Of a DNA stretch of 64,000 bases, positions 13,706 through 26,792 are shown piece after piece. The first letter of the stretch is position 1, and the number at the start of each line of letters is the position of its first letter. The notes below the pieces were generated by a model. It saw only the letters and a program-made list of their open reading frames with translations. It had not been told where the DNA came from and did not search any database. Both the position numbers and the translations under genes were made by a program. Origin of the DNA: Rhabdornis inornatus (taxonomy: Eukaryota > Chordata > Aves > Passeriformes > Rhabdornithidae); contig VWZS01002843.1 of NCBI GenBank assembly GCA_013397075.1, positions 265,501 through 329,500 of the forward strand, written 5' to 3'.

Positions 13706-14618
13706 ATCATTTCTGCACCTTCCCACCTCCTGGAAATTGAAACCAGAAAGGTGACTGTGTTTTAATGCAGAGGCTTCTCTCCCTTTTGTTCTGAGCATCC
13801 TACTCTGTGAACAGCAGAAGTAAAGGTTTGTTGAGTGAGGGACTTTGGATTTTGAGCAAGGTGAGCAGGACACTACTGCACCAGAGAGGGGCAATATCAG
13901 TGCCATCCCTGTCATCCCCTTGTTGATTTTTTGTGTGCTTCATATTTATTAAGCCAGGATAAGACTCATAGATCCTTTCCTAGTGACAAGCAAGACTACT
14001 GCTTTCATGCAATTATGAAATGCATACATTTCTTCTCATGGGATTCAAAGCTTTTCATATCATGTAGTTCCACTCATACTGTATAGAAGCAGAACAGAGT
14101 TATTTCTTGACAGAAATTTGTGCTTATTTTGGAAAAGGACAGTTATGCCAACCACTTGTTACTTTGGTTGACTTGGGAACTGTTTTTATCCCTTGGGCAC
14201 AAAGCATATGGAAATCTGAACAAAACCTGGAGCACCTCATCAAAAAAACACGTGAAGATCCATATCTGCAACAAATACAGCAAATATTTGGACCATCCAA
14301 TTTATCTGCTCTGTTTGCTGCTGCCTGCTTTCTTGCCCATCCTTCTAGACATGTGAAAGGGCTCGTATTTCTTCTTTGTGCTCCCTGCTTTATGGGCTGA
14401 AATATGATTGACAATCACCAGAGGATGATTCTATGTATTACATCCCCTCTCTGATTCTTGCTATGGTTTATAACAATACACAACTGAAGAACATAAAATA
14501 CTGTGTCATAAGGAGCATGTCCTGTGAGCCACTTCTGAGCAGTAGTTTGTATGTGTTGAACCATTCATTACAAAAGAAGTATTGAGAGTTATGGAAGAGG
14601 CTGTTTCCAGGTAATATG
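13706..14618. other. Unique DNA, no gene seen
   Basis: Overlapping plus and minus frames of 78-97 codons at 14107-14414 cover the same bases. None shows a known motif or splice context that convinces me. Confidence 0.5.
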
Positions 14619-14722
14619 CGGCACTGAGGGACATGGCTTAGTGTTGGACTTGGCAGTGCTGGGTTTACAATTGGATTCTGTGATCTTTAAGATTTTTTCC
14701 ACATAAATGATTCTATGATTGG
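14619..14722 (+). mobile_element. CR1 LINE tail (about 100 bp)
   Basis: A short 5'-truncated CR1 end: the 'gcggcactgagggacatggctta' and 'gttggacttggcagtgctgg' blocks followed by 'gatctttaagat..tttcc' and the ATGATTCTATGATT terminal repeats. This end sequence is of a different CR1 subfamily from the 'ctggtctagtggaaggtgtcc' type elsewhere in the window. Confidence 0.9.
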
Positions 14723-17700
14723 TTTTAGGCTGTTTTACAGAAGATACGAGGTTTAGGCCATCATCCTTTCTTTAATATTTCTGTGTGCCTGTGTGCCTAC
14801 ACTGTCTACTTCTCCCACCTTCAGCCAATTCTGACACTGTGAGAATTCTGACATGATGGTCTCACAGTTCCTTAAAGTTTCATGAATAGGGACAACTGCA
14901 CAGAAAAGTACTATGTGTTTCTTGGCAGAGGGAAAGGTCCAGCTGTAGGAGGTCTTTCCTTGTCTTACACTGATCACAAGGATCCCAAGCCCTCCAAACA
15001 GGTCATTTTTGCATGGTGATAGTATGAAACTACCATGAAGCCATAAAATTTGTAAGAAATAAATATGCACATAAATATGTATAAACAAACTCCAGATATT
15101 CCACTGCTCATGTAAAGGCTTGTTAATATTCTTCTTTTTCTAAAGCCCTGTCCAAACTGAGGAAATTGAATGCTACCTAAATATTATTAATATTTAGTTA
15201 GTCCTTGGCTAACATTTCCTCTGATGGTATTTAAGGAAAGAAAAAACATTAGCTAATATTTTTGAAGTATGTTTTCTCTTCCTAGTCCAGAAAACTCCTC
15301 AATATATTCTATTCTGTCCTATAGAGGGGCTAGTACAATGCCTTCAGTTTAATAACAGTTTTTAAATTTGTCATTTTCAGCCAAACTGAAACAAGTAGTA
15401 TAGAGAGATTTCTTGCTGTGTTTGGGCTTCTTTGTGGATATTAATAACTTGGATGACAATACAATCTATTTCTACATTAGCAGATATAAGAATTTTGCAC
15501 CAAAAATATGCTGCTTGGCAGATCTTTTAACTATGAGTCAGACAGGCAATTGTAACCCTACATCAACAATGTCTGTCAGGGCTGTCTGTTTTGGAAAGAC
15601 AGTCTTTTTGAGAACTGTAATGCAAGTTTCTCAGATGGTGAAAATCATCAGAGTCTCCCAAGCTGTCACAGAACTAAAACCAATTCAAGTTGTAGTTCAG
15701 CTCTTCAGCAAAGCTCAAATCACTGCCTTTAATGCATGTACCAGTACTTAAGGCCCCACAAATCAAATCAGTGTTGCTACATAAAATGTTGGAGCTCAGA
15801 GCAGTTGGCCTAGCTCAAGATATCACAACAGCAGCTGCAAGTGCTGTCAGCTAATCCACAATTAGCCTAGAACATCAGTAGGTGAAATAAAATAAGCATC
15901 CAGCTTGCTGGTGGACTGTTCTAATCTGCCTACAGTAAATTATTTTTTTCCACTCCTGTTGAAACCCATTTAGTTGCCTATTGAGATTGCATGACTATTC
16001 ATTCCTATTTCTGCTCCATCAAAAAAGTCAAGCTAGCCTAGGAAATCATACACATGACCAGATGAAAAATTTTCTCAACTCTGTGGACCAGTTACCAAAT
16101 TTCCACCATCTACTATGCGACCTGAGGCATTCATATCATCTGTGGTCACATCCACTACAGACACACCTAAGTGCCTGAATCTCAATTACTCCCTTTAAAC
16201 CAAATCAAAAGCTGTGCCCATGGTGGTGACAAAATTGAAAAGCTCCCTTGGAATGATAAAACTTTCATTGTATCTGTGGCATGTACGGGTAGAGAATTGC
16301 AAGAGAAGATTCAAATACACAGTAAGACAAGGGTGACAATGAGAGAATAGCAGAATAGAGTTATGACAGAGGGTTCCCTGGTGCCCTCTGAAAACATTTG
16401 AGGAGCTATGAAACGCCAGAGATGTGTGCAGAACATGAACAAGAACTGCAATTTCACAGAATATCAAATGGAACTCTGCCATGGGGAGGCAGAAAAAGTC
16501 AAGGCAGCAGTGGCTGAAGGCACTTACACTGTCATGCAGTAATTAACTAGGACATAAGGTCAGAGAGAGCATGCATGTGTTTTATGTAGTAGCAATGAAG
16601 ATAGAACAAAGATAATTAAGTTATGCACAGGCTAGAGTAACAAGTGGTTATGCCAGAGATGTTCCTCTGGTCTGTCATTTCTGGATGAATGTACTGGAAG
16701 AATGAAGAATCCTGTGGTGGCAGTCAAGCTGTAGGCAGCATGTGTGAGCAAGAGCAAAAATTAATCATACAGCCAGTACTTATTACATAGCAAGATGGGA
16801 CTTCATGTTAGCACTAACATTCATGCAGTACTATGAGACCACACAGTCCCTTCCAAAGTACTATGACCTAACACAGATGCATGCTTACCACCCAGCAAAA
16901 AATGGAACATCCAGCTAGGATATGCAATTTATAAGCTATTCCTGAGGCTAATTATCAAAAGAAATGGGTTTAAAGGAATGATATGTGAAAGAGATGAGGG
17001 AGTTTTGCAGGTCAGAACTGTGATGTGGTTAGGTTATTGTGATTGACTGTACACCATCACTAAAACAAGTGATAGCAGCAAAAATCCTTAAGGAAAGGAA
17101 TTAAGTATAGATGGGAAAAGGAACAGAGATATAGGGCCAGTATAGTGCTCATCAATTCAGTGGTTACTGGATGTATATTAGGCAGGACAGGATATGGATT
17201 GCACTATCTGTTGTTTTCCTTCCTAATTGGAGCAGAAGGACAGGTGAATGAATTTTAATGAGAAGCTCTTCCATGAAAGCCACATCTACCTTCCTGGTAA
17301 GTGATAAGCCAGTTGGTAAGGATGTTGAAATATCTCTATTGACGTGTAACATACATTGGTCTTAAACTGCAAGAAAATTGTTAGAAAATGAGCCCATGTG
17401 ACCATCACAAGGTTTATATCTCACACTGTGTTCTCAAAACGTTATTCTACAAGACTTAAGTGTAGTCTTACTTGACTGTTTATCTAAGGTGTGGTTTCAG
17501 CAATTCAGTTATCTTTATTTTAACAGCTTTGCTATACACCAAATATTACTTGCTATATAAGACCTTTTGGCTTATGCACAAATCCTTCATAACTCAGAGC
17601 ACCTGACTGCCACTATATCAATCATGCTATTGTACGTGTGGTCTTTTTTTTCAGCATTATTAATTTACCATTAATTTCTCTGACAAGGCATTTTGATAAA

Positions 17701-19639
17701 GCAAAAAAATTATTGTCAGTGTTTTTCAGGAATATCTTATTTTTTGTGGATCAATTTGAATTCTGAGCAAGTGTCAGATGAAAACTCAGGCACTTCTATT
17801 CAAAAAAGCACCAACTTGTTTGAATGCTAAACAGGCCTAAGCTTTTCTGATAGCAGCATTTTGATCATTGTTTTCCATAGCAGATGTTAGAACATAAGTC
17901 ATGAAAACTTTACAGTCTAAACAATCGAGTTGTTTTTCTAAATTGTGTGTAAGAGTTTGGAAATGGGATGAAGATGAGTATTTTAAAGGCAAAAAGCAAA
18001 AATAATGAAAATAATGATTCACAGATAAGGAAAAAATATGTGTTTGTTTATAAAGAGAGGCAACTAGCTGTGAAAAATAGCTGACCTAACTTTTTCAAAA
18101 CTGTAAGTTCTTCAACTGAATACTTGTTAGCGGAATGAGAATTAATAGGATAGATCCATATTATTATTAATATGGCTGGAAATCAAAATAAAAGGGAGAG
18201 GATTATTTTGTGTGGGCTGAGGCAACAGCCAGCCATCATTCTGTCTAGTACTGGCTGACTTTAGCATACTTGATCCAATAGCTGCTGACTGTGAACAGAA
18301 AAGAAAAATGGCAAGATCTTTTTTTAACAGGATAACTCCAGAATGTAAGCAAATAGCACAGGTTATGTAAAAAAAAAAAAGTAAAAATCCAGCTACCTCA
18401 TTGTACATCATTAAAATTCCTCCCCCCCAGCCTTTCCCCCCAGCTAGGATAATTCTGACATGAGCAGTTTTGAAGCCATATATGGAGCTCTGAAGACAGA
18501 TCCCCAGACTCAGTTTCTGAGCCATGAACAAGGATAGTTTATCTTCAAGCAGCTGTAATGGATTGTACCCCAAGCCATCTACTGATGTTCAGCTCACCAG
18601 CAGCTCATTTACAGAATTACTATCAAAGAAATCTGCAATTGGTGACCATTTAATACACCCCGTTTAAAACTGTGGTAGGTCAACTCTTGCTTCAGAACTG
18701 GTTTATCCAACCCTGTAGGAAAAGCAGTAAGACAGCTGAACACAAAGCTGTGCCAGTCACCCTCACCTGTGAACCCAGAAACAGCAGCTCTTGTGATCTC
18801 ACCAACTGAAAGATTGAAATATTTCATATTCTTTAGTGTCTGTATACAACTGGCAAGAATAATGTCCTTCCAACACCTGTATTCAGCAGCAATCATAACC
18901 TCTGTGAAGAAATCTTGGCCTACCTTACAATAGAAATAAACAGATGAACAGAGTTGTTTGGAACCAAGAGAAAATTTTTTCTTTAAAATCAAGAACCAAG
19001 AACTAAATGTCAAACTCTTGGTTTTTTTGAATCCCAGAGGTATTTCTGCCTGTGGTATGTGTCTCTGGAGCATTCTCCTGCTATGGCCACCTACACAGTT
19101 CTGTCATCCTCATTTTTCCATCTCTTTTTGTTCCACCTCTGAGGGAGGCTCTGCAAGCCATTAGCCAGCAGCTCAGCTCAAACTTGCAAATGTTAGACGT
19201 GCTGAGAGGACACAGGTAGGAGGAAGGAAGACAGAAGGAAAACAGTCCCATGAGAGATGCTTCACTACAATAATACCTGAAAGCCTTTCTCCTAAGGACT
19301 TTGCTGTTTCTCTCCTACCCCTGGTAACATGCCAGCATTTCAAATGCCACTGCATGCTCCTGGAGACCAACAAAAGCTGTTGGACCTTAAAGAAGATGCT
19401 GCATTATTGTTGGCTGTTTACTGGGATCTGTGCCACCCAGATGGACCCTGACACTGCAGGAGAGACAGGAAGGACTGGGTTTGGTTTTGACTACCACCCT
19501 GACAAAAAGCAGCAGCAGCAATATTCCAGCTCTTGAGCTGGCACTTGATGGCATCCCTCCCTGTACAGACTGCAGTGATTCTTTCTTAGGACCCTGACTA
19601 TTATTCTCTTAGGCTTATTTGGGGGACTGCAGCTGTGTA
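14723..19639. other. Unique DNA, no gene seen
   Basis: About 4.9 kb without a recognised gene. Two minus-strand open frames at 18142-18573 (143 codons) and 18609-19073 (154 codons) lie close together but in different frames, match no family I know, and one includes a stretch forced by a poly-A/poly-C tract. Short C-runs at 18422-18442 could favour G-rich structures on the minus strand. A 9-bp-arm palindrome lies at 15177-15197. Confidence 0.5.
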
Positions 19640-20070
19640 GCACAGCTGAGACAGCCTTTCTGGCACTCAGGCAATGTCAAAAACAAAGAACTGGATGGGA
19701 AACAGGCAGACTGAGTCAGTATCAGCCCCAGAGACAGCAGTTGAGGTTATATGCTGACCAGTGCTGTCCCATCAAGCCCGCAGCGTTGAGAGAGACCTTG
19801 AGGAGCCAAGCCAGCAGGTCAGGGTCAGCATCAAGGATGCAGGAGGCTGGAGGCAGGCACAGCTGCTGCACAGCTGGTCCCTGCTCGTGCTGCATCCCTT
19901 CAGCTTAAAAGCAGCCCCCCAGGGAGAGGAGCAGCACACCTGCCCCACAATGGTTCACGTCTGGGAGGAGGTGACCCTGTACTCAATTCTGCTCAACTCC
20001 CTAAAGCTGCCAGAGATACTCCTAGGAGAAGGATGCACTCTATGTCCTGACAAAGATTGCCTGAGGACAT
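19640..20070. other. GC-richer island of unknown nature
   Basis: About 430 bp that is clearly more GC-rich than the surrounding DNA, with several CpGs at about 19778-19960, many CAG/CTG words and an open plus-strand frame at 19761-20072 (103 codons). I do not recognise the translation. It could be an old retroposed or LTR-derived piece, a non-coding RNA exon or simply a compositional fluctuation. Confidence 0.35.
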
Positions 20071-20604
20071 AAATCCCTTTTCTTTTTGGCTACCTAACAG
20101 GGCAAACATCAAACATCTGTCTGTAACACCAGTATGTGCTCTTGCTGCTCTCAGTGGGCAGAGATGGTGGGAGGTAGAGACAAAGATCATCACAACACCA
20201 TAAAAAATGTAGCTTTTTTTTTCCACACTTGTCCTTAACTCTTCCATATTCTGAGAGGTAATATGTATATGGATTTGCATAAAAACCATAGCATCGGCTT
20301 TCACTCTTGGTAGGAGGAAACAACAAATATTGCAGGACATCCTCAGCTACATATCCTTTTGCTGAGAAGGGATTGGGATGGTTTTTAAAATAAAAAAAAA
20401 ATTGGTTAAAAGCCTGGCAGTGTCTAAAAGTTGTCTGTTAAAATAAACAGAAGTCCTGAGATTTGCCACCCTAAGACTGGAATTTCACCATGTGAATTGT
20501 AATTTTCCTTCTGGTTATACCAGGTGAGTAAGAAACCATTTGATAGAGGCCAAAGGGGAAAACAAATTTTTCCTACCTACCCTGCGATAAAAAAAAATAA
20601 AAAA

Positions 20605-20800
20605 TCACAGAATCATCGAATTGTATTGGATAGAAAAGACCTCAAAGATCATTGAATCACGGACATGTTCATTACTAAACCACATCTCCAAGTGCCACAT
20701 TTCAAAAAATCTACATATTTTTTGAATATGATCAGGTGATTTCACTGCTTCCCTGGGGAGCTTGTTCCAAAGCCTGATCACTCTTTTCCCTTTCCTTGTC
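20605..20800 (-). mobile_element. CR1 LINE 3' end, inverted
   Basis: The plus strand opens with antisense CR1 tail (TCACAGAATCATCGAATTG), then 'agacctcaaagatcattgaatc', 'aaaccacatctccaagtgccacat' and 'cttccctggggagcttgttcc' blocks, as in 3' untranslated/ORF2-end CR1 sequence read backwards. It is short (about 195 bp) and ends abruptly at a divergent TTTCCTTGTCT block. Confidence 0.93.
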
Positions 20801-20968
20801 TAAAATAGACAAGACCTTTTTAGAAGTTCTATTGGATGGAGGATTTAGGAAAAGTTACATGCAAAATCCTAGGGTTACTGATCTCTGTAATCCTAAAAAC
20901 CAATGAGAAGAAAAATATGTTTTCTATTTAAATTTATTCCAGATTTTAAAAAAATTACTTCCCTGACA
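20801..20968. other. Unique spacer
   Basis: Unique-looking AT-rich DNA between the CR1 copy and the tetranucleotide microsatellite. Confidence 0.4.
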
Positions 20969-21011
20969 AGAAGGAAGGAAGGAAGGAAGGAAGGAAGGAA
21001 GGAAGGAAGGA
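20969..21011 (+). repeat. (AAGG)n tetranucleotide microsatellite
   Basis: About 10.5 uninterrupted copies of AAGG. It is a purine-only strand, so it could form triplex structures and is likely length-polymorphic. The runs of KEGR and of LPSF read from the two strands are translation artefacts of this repeat. Confidence 0.98.
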
Positions 21012-22005
21012 GAAAAGTAGAGAAAAGTAGTAATTTCTCAGACACTCTTACTTTTGCTTCTCTTGCCTGGACATCAACATCATTCATGATTAATAAAAAA
21101 TTAAAACCATTGAATTCACTGAATACAACCTTGTATTTAAACAGAGCAAATATTACCATTAAGACTGTGATTCCTCAAATCTTTTCTTGCTTTATACAGG
21201 GCATTGAATCGAGTCAACTGTCTTTATTTTCTCCTTACGTTTCATGGATAAAACATTCCTTGGCCTTTCTGCATTCTCCTAATAACCAGCTTCGCTTTAA
21301 CATTTAGTTTCATACCTCAGCAGTGTTCTTTAGGGGAAGAATGATCTGGAACACTAACAGAAGATGATGTCATCGTTCTCCACCCCCCTCCCCCCCAAAA
21401 TAATGACACTTAATTAAATGTTCTCATTAGTTTTAAAGGGGGACTTAAGCACTTATCCTTGTTAAAATATGGTGACAAAAAACTCTGAATATACAGGCCT
21501 GCTAAAATCTGCTTCCCTGCCCTGAAATAGCTTTGAATGACAGGCATCATTACCTCAGTGAGAGACAGCACTCAAGATAGAAATAGTTATCTCCAGACTA
21601 AAGCCTGAGAAGAATCCCTGGTCTCACAACCATTGCACAATCCAAAAGACTGAGCATATTCCTTCTCTGCTAGGCTGGGAGAACGGTTGAATTTTCATTT
21701 GGTAGAAGTTTTGGGTTCACATTTTCCTCCTTTGTGAAGAGTTGCATAGGAGTATAGCCATCCCAAAATTCTCCTCCTTTCTCATTGGAAAACACACAGA
21801 ATGAGAAGAAAGGAATACAGCTTTATAGAGAATTGGTTCCTGTCACTCTTAGGGGCTGTAAAGGTTGCTTCTTTTTAACATTAAGACAATTAAGGCCATC
21901 AGAGTAGTGAGGGAAAAGGCAGTTAGTCTGTTTCCTGCTGCAATCAAAGCTTTAATTTGCAATCAGATCTTCTTGATAGAAATAAAATTGAAACTGGATT
22001 AGGAT

Positions 22006-22019
22006 AGGTCACAGTGACC
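22006..22019. promoter_or_regulatory. Palindrome matching the oestrogen response element core
   Basis: The bases GGTCA-CAG-TGACC at 22007-22019 form a perfect inverted repeat with a 3-base spacer, preceded by A. This is the consensus half-site arrangement bound by oestrogen receptor dimers. It lies in non-repetitive DNA that also has an ATCAAAG (TCF-type) word at about 21943. Such a perfect 10-of-10 match is expected roughly once per megabase by chance in uniform sequence, so the match is real but function is inference. Confidence 0.35.
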
Positions 22020-25000
22020 GGGTTGCCTGGCTTCTTTTCATATTGTGTGACTTTGTGTTAAGTTACTTATCCTCTCACTGTTCACCCAACGCTTTGTGAT
22101 TCATAATGTACATTATAACTGCAGCTACAAAAAAGTGACTCCAGCAATCACTTGTCATTTAGTTGGATTTTATTTTTAAAAATGTATACACCAGACCTTG
22201 AGAACCCTGCCAACAAACAGATTAATAACTTCATAATCCCAGAGCGTTACACAAAATGTATGATTTTGTTCAACTAATGTCTGCAGAAGAAATTAGGGAA
22301 GGAATGCACAGTGATTACTTTTCAACTGAGAAAAAAGCATGTCCTCAATTTTCCTTATAAGCCTTACCAAAAGTGGGTTGTTTTCTCATAGCAAGTCCTG
22401 GAGTTCCACATATGTGGGCTATTTCTGGGCAACAGTAGAGAGATCTTCACAAATAAACATCATTATCCTTAGAAAGGAAGGATTTGGGAAAAAATGCTAC
22501 ACACTGGAGACAGCCATTCTGCTGGCCATTTTTGTTTGTGGAAGTGTGGTTTTGAAGGCTCCTGCTCTGCTTATTGCAGCTATATAGGTTCCTTCCCAGA
22601 GTGACTGATGCTCAGTTAAATATTCTGCAGACACTCCCGTTCTCCTGGAAGGGAAGAGCCTCCTCTGGCAGCCAGCAGGCAGTCACATCAAGCTGCTCCC
22701 ACTCCGACGAGCCAAGCTGCCGCCAGCTGAGCATCTCATAAAGCAAGATAGGTGTCTGAGAAATCTTCTCCTCTGGAATCACCAGTGGAAAAGCATTTCT
22801 AGTATGCTTTTCCCTTCAAACTGCATATCTCAAAGCAATAAGTGAAGCTAAAATCCAGACAGGACATGACAGGAGCTGCATAGAAAAACACCTTTTTTGG
22901 GAACATACATGCAATATGATTCCCTTCCATCTTTGTTTCTTTCTATTGAAATGTTATCTCTTTGAGCTCTGTAGAATGGGACTGTCTGTTATTTGGCCCC
23001 CAAATGACCCTTTGGAGGCAATTATTTTTGTTTCTGTCATCATCCCTCATTAGGCATTAAGAAAAGCAAATGCAAGGATGATTGATCTTAACGTGTGTGT
23101 CCTGCACTTATGCTATGGCATTTCATGACATAGCTCCTAAAAGATTTCTCCATTCTATTTAGAATACAGATACAGTTAAAAGTATGCAACACGGATGAAT
23201 AAAAGAAAAATATCAGTCCTTTTCTGAAACTAGCAGTTTCTCTGCATGCTGCTGTGGTCTCTTGCAGCCTGGATGGAGGAGGGTCTGCAAAATGAAATGA
23301 ATCATCATAATTCTTATATTAAGAATGAGTTGCTATGAGTGAAACATCTTGCTTCAGATGACAGCAGTAAGAAAACAATCCACTTCCCCTCCCCTTTTCA
23401 TCCCCTCCAGAATTCTGTGCCTGTTTCCTTTACCATAGACAGAAAGCTATTCTGCACACAAAGACTCCGAGAAATATAAAATGTTTCTCCTTTTATAGGC
23501 ATTTTACAATTGCAGAGTTCAGCTGAACACAGTCCCTCCCTGATGAAAAGTCTGTTCCTTGCCAGAATTTGCGAGTTTGGGCAGAGGGCTGCACCTTCAT
23601 CCAGCTCAGAGAGCAACTGTTTACTGTGGGGTGTGTCTCACCTAATTTCTGCATTAACTAACAAGCCTCCTCCCTCTCCAGCCAAGCGCTGCTGAGACCT
23701 AGGACTGATGGATTGATATACTTTCTTTCTTTTCCTCTCCCTGCTTTCTGTTTGGTATGCAATTCCTACTCAGAAAGCAGACCATGCTGACATGCTCAAA
23801 ATCTTGCAGCTTTAGGAGCTCCTATGATTGGAGGAGCAGCAGCTTTCCTCAAGCCACTGACATGGAGAGGTAATTATCATGCATACAGGGAAGAGCTGCC
23901 AGCAGAGCTGTAGGTCTGATTTACTGGGCACAAATGCAGGCAAGCTCTATTTACAGCACGAACAAATCAGGACTGACTGCACATTCCTAAAAAATTGTGA
24001 ATTTTCTCAAAAAGCCATGTCCTAGTGGGGATGCAGAAAGATGTGTGACAGACGGAGGCACACAGGGCTGTGCATTTACAAGAGCCAGTTTTGGAAACAC
24101 CACTTTCTTTCCAACCTGTAAAAGAGGAAAATTGTTGAAAATACTTGCATTTTTTCTCCCTTCATAGATATCCAGTTCCTATAAGTAATATTTCTAATAG
24201 GTTACTCAGTTTATATAAGAACAGTACATTTTAAGCAATAGAACAGGTATTCAATGATAGAAAACACGTCTCTATGCTCATCACAGTAATGGTCCTCAGG
24301 GAAAAAAAAGTAACCAAATTATTTGTCTTCACTTTGGGACAGTGCTGAACCTTGCACTTTCTGCACAGCCATCTTCTGTATTATTCATTAATGTTTTTAA
24401 AGTTTTTCAGCTCAAGACTGTAACTTCAGCTCTTCCAAAAAAAAATTTAAAAATCCAGGATCAGAGATGTCTCTGGGGCGATATCAGCCACAAAACTGAT
24501 TGTCCAGATTCGAACCAGTTAAAAAGGTACAATTCATTTGGATACTTTCAATTCGTTCCTAAACCTTCATATTTCATTGATTTTTTGGCAATTTCAGTGA
24601 AATCTCTGAACTGTGATATGTATCTACAACACCAAACTGCTCTTTCCTCAGATTTCCTACGAAAATTTAATCATACCAGTGAGCTACTGATATCATAGAT
24701 GCTTCCCTTTGCCAGTAATAAGCATATTCCTGTTAACTGCCTTCACCACGAACATCCATGTTCAGTGAAGTTCTAGACTATCTTTTGAACATACTCAGGT
24801 CTGAAACAGACGATGACTTTGCTGATATCAGATGGTTTGGGAGCATTATTCCTTGAGAAACAGTTGGTGACATTACAGTTTCTGAGGTTTTATCCAGCTT
24901 GTTCTCCTTATAAAGGACTTCCACCCTGAGTTGAGCATTTCATCCTATTTATCTTGCATCTCCTACCTTACATTAAATACAGAATTATAGTATAGCTGGA

Positions 25001-25289
25001 ACTTTCTGTTTTCTGAATAACAGGCCACAAAATTTGATTATACTTGCAATACTGCAAGTATTGTCGACATGGAGACATCTTGTCTCATAATACCACAAAA
25101 CAAGAACAAAAAGGATGTGCTGAAGTAAGCAGGCATGATTTGTCATCCTGCCTATCAAATCAAGGAAAGTCAATAATACACAATGCAAATCGAGTGTTCT
25201 GTAATAATGAAAATCAATTAAAATCAAGCACATACACTGAAAAAGACAGAAAAACACAAAAATAGTTATAGAAATTTACATTCTAAGGA

Positions 25290-25450
25290 AAACATTGTCC
25301 ATAATTACTTTAACTGTGAAATAAATTGCCAATTAAACCCATTATCAAAATATATAATTTGGAGACTTTAGAGAGTTTAATCTGTTTAACATGCAAATAA
25401 AATGCGCATTATTGGGGTTTGATTAAATACTTGCATGTTTTCTACCTTGG
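25290..25450. other. Candidate conserved non-coding segment
   Basis: AT-rich, non-repetitive DNA with an octamer ATGCAAAT at 25391-25398, a 10-bp palindrome AATGCGCATT at 25401-25410 that keeps a CpG, and several ATTA/TAAT cores. This dense mixture of homeodomain/POU-type words resembles vertebrate conserved non-coding elements. Conservation cannot be judged from one sequence. Confidence 0.25.
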
Positions 25451-26248
25451 AAACAAAAATATAATTTAATATTTATATTAAAGAACATCTTTCTCACAAC
25501 ATTTCTAGTTCTTTCTTCTCCACAAGAAAAGCGATTATTTTATTTTTCAATAGCCACAGCTGAAAATTATATAATTCAATCAGTTGCAGGACTCTACCAA
25601 AGAAGAGAAGTCCAAAAGCACAAGTTACAGTATAAATATGTTTACAAACACAGCGTAACCCACATATTACCTGCTTGTATACATGACCAGCTTATTTCTG
25701 GGTAAATGGTCATTTTAACCAAAATGCAGTTAGGTCACTAGGGTACTGGCAAGTTATATAGATGAGAGTTGTAGTGAAATGTAGCAAAAAGGAAAATAAA
25801 ACATCTTTACACCTCACTGGATTTAAAGGTGTGAAATATTTTCAATCTTTTTTTCCAGTCACTTGTTGATAAATTCAGTTTATACAGTCTTTTTCCATCT
25901 CTATATATGGACAAATAATGACAGTCAGAAATGCCACAAGCCATAATAAAATGTGCTCAAGTTTCTCTGCACTATATATTTTGACATAATTTCTCATAGA
26001 TTGTTGTTCCTGCCATCCAAATAATGATGTTTTTCCTCAGCTCAGTAGAGTGATATCCAACAGAGTAGTGCCCAGGACGTGGTGGGCCAAGAATGAGACT
26101 CATCCTCTCTTGGGAAAGGCCTGAACCCATCTTTTAGGGGAAGACCATCACTCTAGTGAGTGGACACTGGACACCCTTTTCTCCTTTTCCACTTGTAATT
26201 TGAAATAAAGGGCCTTGGCTGCATTGAAAAAAAGCAGAACCAGCAGGT

Positions 26249-26792
26249 TAAAGGAGGTGATTCTTCACCTCTACTCCAATTTAAAGTACTGTGTCCAGCT
26301 CCGGACACAATGTAAGAAGGACACAGACCTGTTGGAGCAGGATCAGAGGGTAACAGATATGATCAGAAGGTTGGAGCATCTCTCCTAGTGAAACAGACTG
26401 AGAGGTGTGATGGTTCATCCTGGAAAATAAAAGGCTCCAGGGAGACCTTATAGGATCTCTCCAGGGTGTAAAGGGAGCCTACAAGAGAGACAGAGAGGGG
26501 CTTTTTACAAGGGCATGTAGTGATAGAGGACAAGGGGGAATGGCTCTAAACTAACAGAGAGCAGGTTTAGATTAGATGTTAGGAAGAAATTCTTTACTGT
26601 GCGGGTGGTGAGACACTGGCGCAGGTTGCCCAGAGAAGTTGTGGGTGCCCCATCCCTGGCAGTGTTCAAGGCCAGTCTGGATGGGGCTCTGAGCAACCTG
26701 GTCTAGTGTAAGGTGTCCCTGTCCATGGCAAGGGGCTTGGAACTAAATGACCTTTAAGGTCCCTTTCAACCCAAACCATTCTATTTTTCTAT
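26249..26792 (+). mobile_element. CR1 LINE, 5'-truncated, longest 3' copy
   Basis: The longest simple CR1 3' copy in the window (about 545 bp). It begins in ORF2 coding sequence (tgattcttcacctctactcc, then the block around 'gtccagctccggacacaatg'), passes the 'aaggacacagacctgttggagc' and 'gttggagcatctctcc' blocks and ends 'ctttcaacccaaaccattcta'. Frameshifts separate the 'QFVLRFRLDVRKKFF'-type C-terminus from upstream coding. The tail is decayed (CTATTTTTCTAT in place of clean GATTCTATG units). Confidence 0.95.

Larger units (their letters stand above)
21012..26248. other. Unique DNA with candidate regulatory patches, no gene seen
   Basis: No exon recognised in 5.2 kb. It contains an oestrogen-response-element-like palindrome (22006-22019), a patch with retained CpGs (about 22620-22740) and an AT-rich segment with an octamer site (about 25290-25450), listed separately. 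The last 200 bp (26040-26248) do not match the CR1 that follows and contain an AATAAA at about 26203. I cannot assign them. Confidence 0.5.

Noticed and set aside
18420..18445. C-run cluster as a G-quadruplex on the minus strand
   Set aside because: Only two long C-runs are close together. Four well-spaced runs are not present.
18142..19073. Two neighbouring minus-strand open frames (143 and 154 codons) as a possible gene
   Set aside because: They are in different frames, match no family I recognise, and frames of this length are expected about once by chance in a window of this size and composition.
20893..21307. 134-codon plus-strand frame with a KEGR repeat
   Set aside because: It is driven by the AAGG microsatellite, and the rest shows no known motif.
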